Source: Hofstenia miamia
Taxonomy: Eukaryota > Xenacoelomorpha > Acoela > Hofsteniidae
Assembly: GCA_900660155.1 (NCBI GenBank)
Contig: CABFPE010000173.1
Coordinates: 593,508 to 657,507 of the forward strand
Length of the DNA stretch: 64,000 nucleotides
Direction: 5' to 3'
Each line of letters begins with the position of its first letter. Within the stretch, counting starts at the first letter, position 1. The translations under genes were made by a program, and so were the position numbers. The notes beneath the pieces were generated by a model. That model was not told the DNA's origin. It saw nothing but the letters and a program-made list of their open reading frames with translations, and did no database searches. Below, piece by piece: positions 1-10,730 of this stretch.

Positions 1-661
1 CCAGCATGACAGTGGGATATTGCTGCGAGTCGTCATACCAGTTATTCAACAGCATCACGCATCATTCAGATTCACCGTGCAACTGGGAAAGTGGAAACTT
101 CCAGGAAGAAATGTGGCCGAAAGAGATCACTACCTCGCGTGATGACAAAATGCTGCTGCGTGAAAAATCCTCGGTTAGATGCTGTGCCCCTTTGACGGAC
201 TCTAATCGTCCCTGCGTCAGTCCACAGTGAAAGGAAAAGGCTAAACGCGGGCGGAGAAAGGCCATCAAGCCGGTCAAAAAACNTTTGGCCATATAGTAAT
301 TTTGTGTTATTATACTGTCATTGTGTCATGGATACGTCTTCTGCCGTCTGCGCTCAAGTTATTGCGCTCAGCCAACACACCAGCATGACAGTGTGGGATA
401 TTGCTGAGTCGTCATACCAGTTATTCAACAGCATCACGCATCATTCAGATTCACCGTGCAACTGGGAAAGTGGAAACTTCCAGGAAGAAATGTGGCCGAA
501 AGAGATCACTACCTCGCGTGATGACAAAATGCTGCTGCGTGAAAAATCCTCGGTTAGATGCTGTGCCCCTTTGACGGACTCTAATCGTCCCTGCGTCAGT
601 CCACAGTGAAAGGAAAAGGCTAAACGCGGGCGGAGAAAGGCCATCAAGCCGGTCAAAAAAC
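1..661. repeat. Near-identical direct duplication around a single N (283)
   Basis: Bases 1-282 reappear at 380-661 with a few small differences (a GT dropout and an extra CG near the start). A lone N sits at 283, immediately after the first copy. Both copies cover the same N-terminal part of the Tc1 transposase. A one-base N next to a duplicated block looks like two overlapping contig or haplotype ends placed side by side rather than merged, not a real tandem repeat. Confidence 0.8.
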
Positions 662-1427
662 TACTACTCACCGCAATGAAGAAGAGACGCTTGGCATGGG
701 CAAAGCAACACCGAAATTGGACTGTGGACGATTGGCGCACGGTGATTTTCACTGACGAGTCGATTTTTGCGTCATGTTTTCTACCCCTCCCATCATCTGC
801 CGCGGCAGCAAGGCACTATCACCAAAACACTTGGTCAAACAATCCCCGAATGTGGTGGTGTGGGGCCAAATATCATACCATGGCTTCGGAAGATTGCACA
901 TTGTGGAGGGCATGATGAATGCTATTAAGTATGCAGATGTGCTGAAATATCGACTGATACCTCAGGGCTGTGAATGGTATCCAAACGTTGACTGGATGCT
1001 TCAACATGATTCGGCGCCCTGCCACACGGCAAAACACGTCAAGGCCTTCTAAGACGCGAAAGGTGTCCAAGTGCTTCCATGATCGGCCAACTCACCAGAT
1101 TGCAAAGTGATCGAGAAAATGTGGGCTATTGTGAAGCAAAGACTGGGTCTGCGCGACGTATCATCAAAAGCAGGCCTAATAAATGCTTTACTGGATATCT
1201 GTATACGAGATGGTGGGTCAAAAACTATTTTTGAGTCGTGCAAGATGTTGATTGATGGAATGCCGGCAAGAATCAATGCACTCGTGAATGCCAAGGGCGG
1301 TCATACACTTTACTAGTTTAACTCGTGTTTCATTTCGTACGTTTCATATTGATCTCTGATTGATGTTATGTGTATTTTTGTTGAAATATTAAAAAATCGC
1401 TTGTTGCAATTTATTTGCTTCCTACTG
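1..1427 (+). mobile_element. Tc1-like DNA transposon (DD34E), decayed, 5' end outside window
   Basis: Translated fragments match a Tc1-type transposase. An N-terminal helix-turn-helix part (about 430-560) reads RATGKVETSRKKCGRKRS. The catalytic region starts near 676 with NWTVDDWRTVIFTDES, which holds the first Asp. It continues as NVVVWGQISYHGFG, then QHDSAPCHTAKHVKAF with the second Asp (about 1004-1051), then IEKMWAIVKQRLG with the catalytic Glu (about 1112). I count 34 residues between second Asp and Glu, the Tc1 DD34E signature. The C-terminus ends PARINALVNAKGGHTLY followed by a stop at 1314. At least one frameshift (between about 770 and 830) and in-frame stops near 1050 and 1080 kill the gene. 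The 3' end is placed at ...CCTACTG (1427) followed by TA, the expected Tc1 target. The left end is off the window, and an assembly duplication confuses the 5' part. Confidence 0.85.
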
Positions 1428-1494
1428 TATAGCAATACTGTGATCAAGCTCGGCTCGGCTCGTTAGAAGCTTGGCTGGCTCGTTGACAAGTCTG
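1428..1494 (-). mobile_element. hAT-like MITE fragment, GAGCC-rich family, copy 1
   Basis: The block contains CTCGGCTCGGCTCGTTAG and ends GGCTCGTTGACAAGTCTG, the same terminus as the complete copies at 33517, 54096, 19334 and 21419. Its start, TAGCAATACTGTGATCAAGC, aligns with the right-hand part of the 21419 copy. The Tc1 element to the left ends exactly here at a TA, so the simplest reading is that the Tc1 jumped into this MITE and the MITE's other half lies outside the window. Confidence 0.7.
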
Positions 1495-2934
1495 AGTTGC
1501 GATCACAGTGAAAACCAACTGCTAAATTTCTGCCGGCGGTTTCACCTCTGCTACAGGCAATATAGACATTAGCTACTGCAAAAACTAATATAAAGAGTAA
1601 ATATCAGCTTACTAGATCTTGATATAATTTCACCACTTGCACCCAGTTCTCATTATTATTGCGCACGGCTCGTCGCCCCCACTTCCACCTCTAGTGACAT
1701 TTCAATATAACCAAATTCTAATTTAAGCGAAAATTCGAATTAACTATACCTTATGTACACGCACTATGGAACAAATTGGATTTATAACATGCAACCAAAT
1801 ACAGTTAATCAAAGAAAAACGTAACAGAAATGTGTTTAGTAGTTTATGTTACTTTAGGATCGTAGGAAATATCACAATAATGCAGCCATCAGATATTTAC
1901 GGTTTCGAAATGCAGGTATTTCCTGCACAACAGCTGTACTCGTGATGACTTTTTTATTGGAGGAAGCAATCAATCATTGAAATCATTACTTGACCTTTTT
2001 CTGGAAATTCTTGAAGCAGGAAATATATCATATTAAGTGAATGGATTCCTGACAACAATCTACTCTTTTATTTAATAATAAACTACGATATACAATAAAA
2101 GCGTTCATACAGTTGAATTATCAAGACAAAGCTGACTCGTGATCAGTTTGTAAAAAATTTCCAGTTTCATCGTCAGACAATAATGGCATAACACGATAAG
2201 AGAGGGGCAAAATTTAAAGATTGAACGCATACAAAAGAGACTTTTCAGAATTTAAAACCTAACTTACAATATTCTGAAGTAAATCTTTATTTGAGCGGCG
2301 AAACTATTTAGGTAAAAAATTATGGTTAAGTGTGAAAAGCCCTCAGCATCCATTAAACTATGGAAGACAAAATGATAGCAGATGCAGTCATGATTATCCA
2401 AGCTTCCGTTTTACCATACAAATAGATTGCGTGATGCATTAATATTTTCAATGAAAAGGAAAATTTTTAAGGTGTCATGCACTTAATTTTTTTTGATTTG
2501 TTTTTAGGTAAAGTTGCAATGCAACCTAGCAAATTTACTACTACTATTAATATTAGAGATTGATATGAAAAATTTGAGTTGTTTGTATTTTGGTGCGAAT
2601 TATCCTTTGTATGCTCCCATACCAAAACCTGATCTTCGATTTCTGAATTATTTACCCCTTTAGTATGGAGTGATTATGATATCAAACATCTGTCGGTACG
2701 TCCATTATTGTAATCAGTGTTAGGTTTTGTTTAATAGTTTGTAAGTTATTGCCACTATAAATTTTGGGACATGCAATGCTGAAAGCGAGGATAGACTTCC
2801 TTTTTTTTGCAAATATATAATCAAAATTTAAATATACAGTAATATTCATGGAATTTTTTTTATTCCTCTGCATAGGAATAAATTTGAACCCATGCTTGTA
2901 ATCTAAATAACACAAACGTTTTGTGTATTTGTTC
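1495..2934. other. AT-rich non-coding stretch
   Basis: No exon, RNA gene or element boundary was recognised on either strand. Open frames are short and have no familiar motifs. Confidence 0.5.
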
Positions 2935-4060
2935 TAGTGATGTGCGGGCTGCCAATTTTTACAATACTGAGCTCGCCCGCACATGCATTGCACATTAATC
3001 ACATCGTCCAACGCACTTGCACATTAATCACGTGATTTCATTATGTACCTGAAAATTTTTCCAGATCCAATAAAAACATTACTATCAGCTGTTCACTCAG
3101 CTGTTAAATTTACCTGTTGTAGATTTGAGATATAGGAAAATTGTGATTTGAGATATAGCAAATAGAGATGGAAATGATGCAGATTTTTGTGAACTGCCCT
3201 GCCCCGCCCACAGAATTTGGGCCCTGCCCCATTTACACGTTTTGAAATCTGTCCCACATTGCCCCACGTTTTGTATTCTACCGCCCCAAATTGGTCTAAT
3301 AAAAAGTTCTGCTCCAAAACTACTTACGATATTTTAGTGCCCATATTTGTTCTATGACAATTTTCATTGCAGCACACCACTACTTAAATATTTTGATTTC
3401 TTACTTCCGAGAAGATACAGAATCATTTTTTTAAATGTCAATTTTTAATATGCCAATACAATTCAATGATATTATTTATAGCAAAATGAAATTTAATTTT
3501 AACTATAAAGCCCTTTATAAAGCTTTAAAAATAAAATATTTTATATAATACATTTATACAAGTACAATTGCACTCCTTCCACTGTAGTTGCAAATGCTAT
3601 TGACTACAAATCAGATAAAAACTATCTTGCTGATATAATTGAATAGAACCAAATTTCACCAAAAGCTAAAAATGCATGGTGCGATTAAATTTTCAAGAAA
3701 ATCAATTTTTTAAGCAGAGAACTTTGATGTAAAAAAAACGTTTACAATCTATAAATTTGGCAATCTTTTATTTCAATCTTATTTAACTAAAAAACGTTTT
3801 TGCGCCAATTTTGCCCCATGGGTATCCACTTTTGAAAAATCTTTTCCCATACCCGCCCCGACCAGTCCCGCCCCATGAATCAAACCGACCCACTTCTGAT
3901 AGCAAACAGAATTGTAAACAGAGATATTGTGTTTTGAGACATAGTAAGCAGAATAGACTTACAATACTTTTATCTTTTCTTCTCTATGACAGCCCATGTC
4001 CCGCCCGTTAAGATCTCAGCCCGCCGTTAAAGTTTTAGCCCGAGCGGGCGCACATCACTA
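2935..4060. mobile_element. hAT-like non-autonomous element with 8-bp target duplication
   Basis: The ends are inverted repeats: TAGTGATGTGCGGGC at 2935 and GCGGGCGCACATCACTA ending at 4060. The 8 bases before the element (2927-2934) and after it (4061-4068) are both ATTTGTTC, a perfect 8-bp target duplication as made by hAT transposases. There is no transposase frame. Subterminal DNA is rich in CCCG/GCCCGC words, which in hAT elements are often transposase-binding repeats. A second element (3163-3898) sits inside it; without that insert and its duplicated target the element would be about 382 bp. Confidence 0.85.
3163..3898. mobile_element. Second hAT-like element nested in the first
   Basis: The 8-mer ATAGCAAA occurs at 3155-3162 and again at 3899-3906, directly flanking this 736-bp block. 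The ends are weak inverted repeats, TAGAGATGGAA on the left and the reverse complement CAGAAGTGGGT on the right. Both subterminal regions carry GC-rich CCCCGCCC-type words (about 3194-3290 and 3810-3885), and the core is plain AT-rich DNA without a coding frame. The target duplication is the main evidence and the ends alone would be weak. Confidence 0.75.
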
Positions 4061-4695
4061 ATTTGTTCATCAAATCGCAGAAATCATGCAATCTGTACAT
4101 GGAATCAATGTTTTACTCAAAATAGCTGTAGGATATGGCTAAGCAAACATTCAATTTGAGTTGTGGGATTTTTGTTTTATAAAAATTATAAAATTATTTA
4201 CTCTGAGACACCTCATTATAATTAAGTATTATTGAATAAAAAATGAAACGTTTTTTAACTTCATAAGGGTCCGATTTTATACTTGCAGACAAAAATAATG
4301 CTATAGAGTTAAATAGTTTTACAAGTGCATGCATGCGCATCAGACATTTAAAAGGGCATACCAATTTTTATGGCAACCTCTGTACACGCACCTGATATAT
4401 TTAACGCTATGCCCACACATCAGGAAACTGAGGTGCGGTAAATCAATAAATTATCTCTTACAATTACGGGCCCCACCTTCATTAGCAAATGTCAAAGTTT
4501 TATCATTGTTATTGGTGTTGCAGACAATTTCCTAAGACCGCGGATACATCTGAGAGATGACGGTCCCTAGAGCATTTAAATGCGCTTGCACTTAGCCTAA
4601 GGGAAATCAAAAGTAGTGTTCAAGAAACTCAATTTCTATTAATTAAGGTTGACTATATATTATATACAGTACATTTAATTGCAACACAACTTTAT

Positions 4696-4737
<42 letters not shown>

Positions 4738-6314
4738 ACCATATTTAAACTTCAAATCCTATAGGTGCATTGTTTCTTATTTTAGTGCCCTGTGTTGTTT
4801 TAGCGGCTTTATTAGTCAAAAGATATATAAATATTTATGCATATAAATAACTATACATGGAATATATTGTTGAATAATATGCTAAATTTTAGGAATGCCA
4901 GTTATTGTTAACATTTCCATGCAGATAGGCAGTATTGGCCACATAGCAGAAACAACAATGGTAGTAATTTTATTTCTAATTTCCTTATTTAAACTTTATT
5001 ACAATACGATTTACAAAAATCTTTAGCACAGATTCATAATTATTACACGAAAAGCAATTTTGAGATTTTCTACAGAAATAAATTCTTGAAAACGCGAACA
5101 ATAGAGTAATACAGCATTCATTAAATTTTTGCTCAGTGTTATTGTGTGCTAATGTAAATTGCAATGGTCTTTTTTAAGACTGTCAATGCTTAAATTGAAT
5201 TAATTTTTTTGTAATTTGATATTCTATACTTAGATGTTTTAAAAGTTACTTTAGCTGAATTTTTAATAGATCAGCGTGGATATTGATGTCAGATGCAATT
5301 AGCTCTGCGGAAACAGTTGTCAGTTAACGATTGTGAAAGTGTTAACCGTTTTATTCTAAATATCTGGTAGATATATGCAACCAGACAATGTAAGCAAATT
5401 TCCCTTGACAGAAAGGTGTTTGGTAAACAGCTTTTTGCAATTTGCTTATACAAATAATGAATTTCGTGAAAATGAACATGGGAAAGGAAACATAAAAGCG
5501 GATTCGTCAACGTCGTTATCTAGAGTATTTTAAACTGTTTTAAGTATTTCATGAGAAATTAATAAATTTGAGAATATATTTGTGGAAGCTCTGCACAATG
5601 CAGTTTTGTTTCTTCATAAATACAAATGAAGACAACTAAAATTTCAAAAAATTTTAAAACATCAAATTTTTAAATTAATCAAAGGCTACATTAATTAATC
5701 AAATGGATTTAATTGAAAACTCAAAAGGAGCGAGTTATAATCTGTTTTAAGTTTTACAAAGGATTTTCTTTAGCCATCTCCTAACTCGTAGCTGCAAGTT
5801 TGTGCTTGTAAACCTTGGACACATTAGAAGTATTGGGTGTACTATCCGAGGTTTAGGCCAAAACTGGAAGCCAAAAAAACGCTATTAGTGCTTCACAATA
5901 AGCAATATTTGCAAAATCTTCAGAAAATATCGTATCCTTCCCAGAGCTTGCATTTGATTTAATTGACCCAAATATGCCTTGATACTGCAAGTAGAGTTTC
6001 AAGCTGACGTTGGCCGCAACTATTTGGCGCTAGTTTTCTCTGGAATGCAAGAAAAATTAGTTTGCTTAATTTGTTTAGGAGATAATATTGTTAGTTTGTT
6101 CTCTCTGTCGACCTGTCAGAATGAACTTTGGAAGAACAATGAAATTTGTACCATTCCACGCGTTAGGCAGCATAGTTACCTGTAATATCCAATTTATCCA
6201 CATTTTGGCGACAAAACAAATAGTTGCAAATGCAGTAAATGATAATTAAATGTGTGTTAGAACATCATGTAAACAACCAAATATCAAACTACATAAAACC
6301 TCTAATATTGAATA
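4061..6314. other. AT-rich non-coding stretch with one (TA)n array
   Basis: A pure (AT)n array lies at about 4697-4730. Otherwise I see no exon, RNA or element ends. Short open frames at 4329 and 5979 (+) look accidental. Confidence 0.5.
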
Positions 6315-6505
6315 TAGGGCTCTGTAGGACCAGTATTTTCCTTGTCCCAGCCCCATTGAATTCGGTCACAGTCCCATCCCATCCCAATCCCATTTGTCTA
6401 TTTTATGCCACAGCATAGCTTCTATTTTCACCAAAATTTGCAAAAATTCTGTGTAATATTCTGAAATCCGTGGTCCCAGATCTCATTGACAGAGACTAAT
6501 AAATC
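6315..6505. mobile_element. Possible hAT-like MITE, ends uncertain
   Basis: The left end TAGGGCTCTGTAGGACC is followed by repeated TCCCA words, as in the element at 52922-53148, whose ends are TAGAGTTCTGTGGGGC and TAGGGTACTGCTAGACC. A possible right end, ACAGAGACTA, is near 6504, but no 8-bp target duplication can be read there, so the right border is a guess. Confidence 0.35.
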
Positions 6506-6802
6506 CTAATAGAAATCACAAACCAAACTAACAATATTTTAATCAAAAGAAAAAACTAAATCAAAAGAGTTTGAGGTCAACACTCTGCAAAGGCATGCAT
6601 ATTTTCATAGCTTTTATCATGCTTACGCGGGTTGAATCCTGAAGTAATTCTAAAATGAACCTTATTCGCATGTCATTCCCAACAGATCGTGATAAACTAA
6701 TTTACAAATATCTAAAAAGTCTGCTACGGAATAAACAGCAAAAATGTCAAACTATACTATTAAAGTCAATATCCCAAAGACTGTTTATGTTTGGGCTTGA
6801 TC

Positions 6803-7026
6803 CATAGGTGTAGCCAGGAGGGGTAAGGGGAAACGAAAGGCTAACTTTGGATTCCGAATTTGATCCTTTTGTTGAAATTATAATAAGATTTGTAGAAAAT
6901 TATATCAACCCTTATGAGCTTTTGTGTCTACATCAGGTAGAGGTGTCTTAAGACAAACACTTTGTAGTCGCTTGAACTCATTAAATATTTGCCCCTCCCC
7001 AAATTGCTTTTCTGGCTACGCCACTG
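6803..7026. mobile_element. hAT-like MITE with near-perfect 8-bp target duplication
   Basis: The left end is CATAGGTGTAGCCAGGAGGG and the right end is TTTTCTGGCTACGCCACTG, an inverted pair whose right arm is the common hAT terminus CAGTGGCGTAGCCAG. Flanks are GCTTGATC (6795-6802) and ACTTGATC (7027-7034), 7 of 8 identical. The element is 224 bp with no coding content. Confidence 0.75.
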
Positions 7027-7597
7027 ACTTGATCTTGGGCTTTCAACAAAATATTTACCATAAACTTGGAATTTGGTGAGATCCTAGATTATAGCCCAAT
7101 AACATGTGTGAGTGATAAAGCTACAAAATGAAAGATATTCTGACCAATAAAAAGTTCGGGCAGTTGTTAGCGTGTTAAAATATCGAAATTTGTTTGAGGA
7201 TAAATAGTTAAATAAATAAAAATTAAAACTTTAAGTAAAGCCCATCCACCCCCTTCATCTCATTAACATATGCTAGTGCATAAATAATTTGTTTCACAAT
7301 CAACACCAAATCTTTGAATTACCTAAGGATTACATTATTATATAAATATAAATTTTGATATTTATGAAGTATTATTTTTGGTTTGAGGAATTTTCAACTT
7401 TAACGGTAAAATTTCAATACAAAGCATATGAAAATATGAAATTTTTTCGCTCAAAGCATCTGATCTTCATCGATATATTGATAAATTTCAAGTTCTATAA
7501 CGTTAGTTATTCCAACTTGCATATAATTAATTTTCAGAAAATACATATTCTAATTGTACTAAAAAGACTTAAAAGCAAAAAACAAAAAATTGTTTAG

Positions 7598-7818
7598 GAC
7601 TATCGCGTTACCATATTTTTGCGGCAACTGTGGAATGATCCTCGTCTATCACACAATGTGTTTAAAGATGAAGTAGTTCTCGATGTTTCTCTTTTGAAGA
7701 AACTGTGGGTGCCAGACCTTTTTGTCGTCAATGAAAAACTTGCCAATTTCCACACTATCACAAAAGACAATAAGTTGCTACGCTTAGATCCATTGGGAAA
7801 CATACTACTTTCTATGAG
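7598..7818 (+). CDS. Glycine-receptor-like Cys-loop chloride channel, ligand-binding-domain exon
   Basis: The exon encodes part of the extracellular domain of an anion-type pentameric ligand-gated channel at the plasma membrane. Translation starts [17 protein letters not shown], passes [17 protein letters not shown] (the WxPD motif of loop A) and ends [18 protein letters not shown] with a split Arg. FLRQ corresponds to loop D of the glycine receptor, whose Arg contacts the agonist carboxylate. The acceptor is TTGTTTAG before GAC (phase 0) and the donor is AG before GTAAAA (phase 2). The length, 221 bp, is close to exon 4 of vertebrate glycine-receptor genes (about 224 bp) with the same phases. 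No other exon was found on this strand to 36 kb; the matching M1-M3 exons lie at 42-53 kb on the opposite strand. It could alternatively be a glutamate-gated or related chloride channel. Confidence 0.9.
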
Positions 7819-7927
7819 GTAAAAGTTTAAATGGTGTTAGAACTGATTCTTCCCGTTTAGACTAAGTTTCATAATTTTAAAATTATTATTAATAAAATTT
7901 TATATATACATGTATATATATATATAT

Positions 7928-8009
7928 AATATTTAAATACAGAGATATTTATATATACGTGCAAATATATATATATAATATTTGCATACAAGGATATTTA
8001 TATATACAT

Positions 8010-8044
<35 letters not shown>

Positions 8045-8141
8045 TGCATACAAGGATATTTATATATACATTCAAATATATATATATATAATATTTGCAT
8101 ACAAGGATATTTATATATATACATCCATATATATGTATAGG
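7928..8141. repeat. AT-rich minisatellite, about four units of 50-61 bp
   Basis: A conserved core, AATATTTGCATACAAGGATA, recurs at about 7978, 8039 and 8090, with a diverged unit at 7928. Cores are separated by TATATATACAT(A/T)CAA and (TA)n runs of variable length. The array begins about 110 bp after the receptor exon's donor site, inside the intron. Confidence 0.85.
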
Positions 8142-8923
8142 CAAAAATATTATGCATTCACCTTATATTCATATTTGAACAATTTGTATCAATTCAAGTT
8201 TTTCGCACTACATTAGTTATATTTGAGTTATGTTTGAAGTTTTCTAGGACTCAATTTTTTATAAGCAATTTTTCATTTTTAAATTTATTGACTATTAAAT
8301 AATATCAGCTGAGAAATTTAAAAAAAATAGATACATGATGTAAGTGGGCCTGGACACCAATAGGCTTGATAAAATTGTGGAATGAGCGGGCTTTAGTTTC
8401 ACTAAAATAACAAGCTTAGGCTACGCTAGACTGGACTAGGTTTTGCTATCCTAAGCATAGATAGCATTTGTGGACTTATTTATTGAAAAAACCTTAGGTT
8501 TATATGAAGCATCTGAGAGCAGGTTTATTACGCTGGGAAATAATGATTGATTCAAAATGTATGATTCCGCTGAATTATGCTGTTTCTATGCGTTCTGAAC
8601 AATAAGGAACTACTTATCTGTTCAGGATTTTTAGAAAAACAACTAATATTTAGTAAAATATGTCAACGTTAATTTCGATAAATGTTTTGATCTTACTTTT
8701 TTGTTTGTAAAATTTCAATATCTGAATTTAACCAAAAATACATCTGTATTCTATCTAAGACACTAAAAATATTTTAAAAAATGCAACCAAGCTCAACAAA
8801 TTCCTACATATTTTTGTTTTTGAGATTTTTAATTTTAATGGAGTTTTCATCTATTTTCATCTTTAATAGAAATATTTTTTCTTAATAACCGGACATATGC
8901 TTACAAAGTATATAGATCTACTG
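8142..8923. other. AT-rich intronic stretch
   Basis: No exon or repeat boundary was recognised. Bases 8340-8460 are somewhat GC-richer without identifiable ends. Confidence 0.45.
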
Positions 8924-10213
8924 TGTGAAGATATATATGTATATATATATATCCTGTCAAAATATAACTGAAAACTGATTTTTTACATAATTTTTGAGAA
9001 TTAATTTTTATCATAAATGTAGCTAGATTAGCTATTCACAAAAATCTGATCAGTGTCGACAAAAATATGAACAAAATCACCTCGGAAACATTAAATGAAC
9101 AAGAAAGAACTCTACTCACCTCAATATAAAATCACTGTTCACTTTTGATGGTCTTGTTCTATTCTTTGCCAATCCTTTGGGCCTAGGGTGAATTTGGACC
9201 TAGATGTTATAGCAATGAACTGTCCCTGAAAATTCAACATTTTTTATATCTCTACTCGGTACCTCATAAATGCAATCTACACAGTACAATGTCGTAATAC
9301 ACATGTATGTAAAAAATAATACCATTTTAAGAGAACGTTATGAGATATCCTCATTGAAGTGAATGGGGGAATGATTGCGTCGCGGTATGTCAGTGCAAAT
9401 AGAAGTGCAAAATTTTAAGAAAAAACGGCATGCCAAATACAAGAATGTTCGTGTGTAATAAATCTGTCATTTTCTTTTTTAATACAACTATTTGCGTATA
9501 TTTTTGTTTAAGCATTAGCGTTGTATCGATTTGTGTTATGAAAACGTAACAAACAAGAATATATCCGAGTAAAGAGCACAACTTGNTGTGAAGATATATA
9601 TGTATATATATATATCCTGTCAAAATATAACTGAAAACTGATTTTTTACATAATTTTTGAGAATTAATTTTTATCATAAATGTAGCTAGATTAGCTTTTC
9701 ACAAAAATCTGATCAGTGTCGACAAAAATATGAACAAAATCACCTCGGAAACATTAAATGAACAAGAAAGAACTCTACTCACCTCAATATAAAATCACTG
9801 TTCACTTTTGATGGTCTTGTTCTATTCTTTGCCAATCCTTTGGGCCTAGGGTGAATTTGGACCTAGATGTTATAGCAATGAACTGTCCCTGAAAATTCAA
9901 CATTTTTTATATCTCTACTCGGTACCTCATAAATGCAATCTACACAGTACAATGTCGTAATACACATGTATGTAAAAAATAATACCATTTTAAGAGAACG
10001 TTATGAGATATCCTCATTGAAGTGAATGGGGGAATCATTGTGTCGTCGCTGTATGTCAGTGCAAATAGAAGTGCAAAATTTTAAGAAAAAACGGCATGCC
10101 AAATACAAGAATGTTCGTGTGTAATAAATCTGTCATTTTCTTTTTTAATACAACTATTTGCGTATATTTTTGTTTAAGCATTAGCGTTGTATCGATTTGT
10201 GTTATGAAAACGT
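8924..10213. repeat. 625-bp block duplicated on either side of a single N (9586)
   Basis: Bases 8924-9547 and 9587-10213 are the same sequence with only a handful of differences (for example GCTATTCAC versus GCTTTTCAC, and GCGTCGCGG versus GTGTCGTCGCTG). The second copy starts on the base after the N. The few substitutions and small indels are what two alleles would show. There is no coding content. This is probably a retained haplotype or an unmerged contig overlap. Confidence 0.85.
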
Positions 10214-10730
10214 GCCGAACTTGCACATTTTATAACAACCTACTCTCATGGGGGTTTCCAGGTTGAATCCGAGGTCACTAATTGGCGAGTACAATTCAGG
10301 TTCGGTTCTATGGTTAGAGCGGGACTTAAGATTTATGAGCCCGGTCCCTTCCCGGTGTTTTTGGTCCGTGTATCGGTACTATTCTCGGCAAGGCAAAATG
10401 TAAACACCAAAAAATTAATGTATTTCCAAAGACATTGAAAATTAAAAAACTAAAGTTGGCGTCTTGTCAAAGAAAATCAAAGAACTAAATGCTAAGTCAG
10501 TAAAATAGCTAAGTGTGTTATAAGTATTTTAAGAAAAGGTTTTTCTACAATGGTCTTAACATTTGATGCGCCTATGTATCTTGGAAATGGGTTTTGTGAT
10601 TAACTGGTAACTGGTCTCGGTATACGTCCCAAACATTTAATTTTAAAGCCGGTAACCTTTCCCTTTCCTAGATGCCGAGATCAGGAACGAAACCGGGCCG
10701 GGGCCGAGACAGGTTCTGTAAACTCTAGTT
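10214..10730. repeat. Possible GC-edged mobile element, unclassified
   Basis: Both edges of this AT-rich block are GC-rich, with similar words: GAGCCCGGTCCCTTCCCGG near 10337 and ACCGGGCCGGGGCCGAGAC near 10692. That layout resembles the hAT-like MITEs elsewhere in the window, but I could not define matching termini or a target duplication. Confidence 0.3.

Noticed and set aside
62-752. - strand frames of 76 and 103 codons
   Set aside because: Shadows of the Tc1 transposase region; the shared C-terminal part simply reflects the duplicated block.
7933-8216. Ile/Tyr-rich open frames on both strands
   Set aside because: Translated minisatellite and (TA)n repeat.
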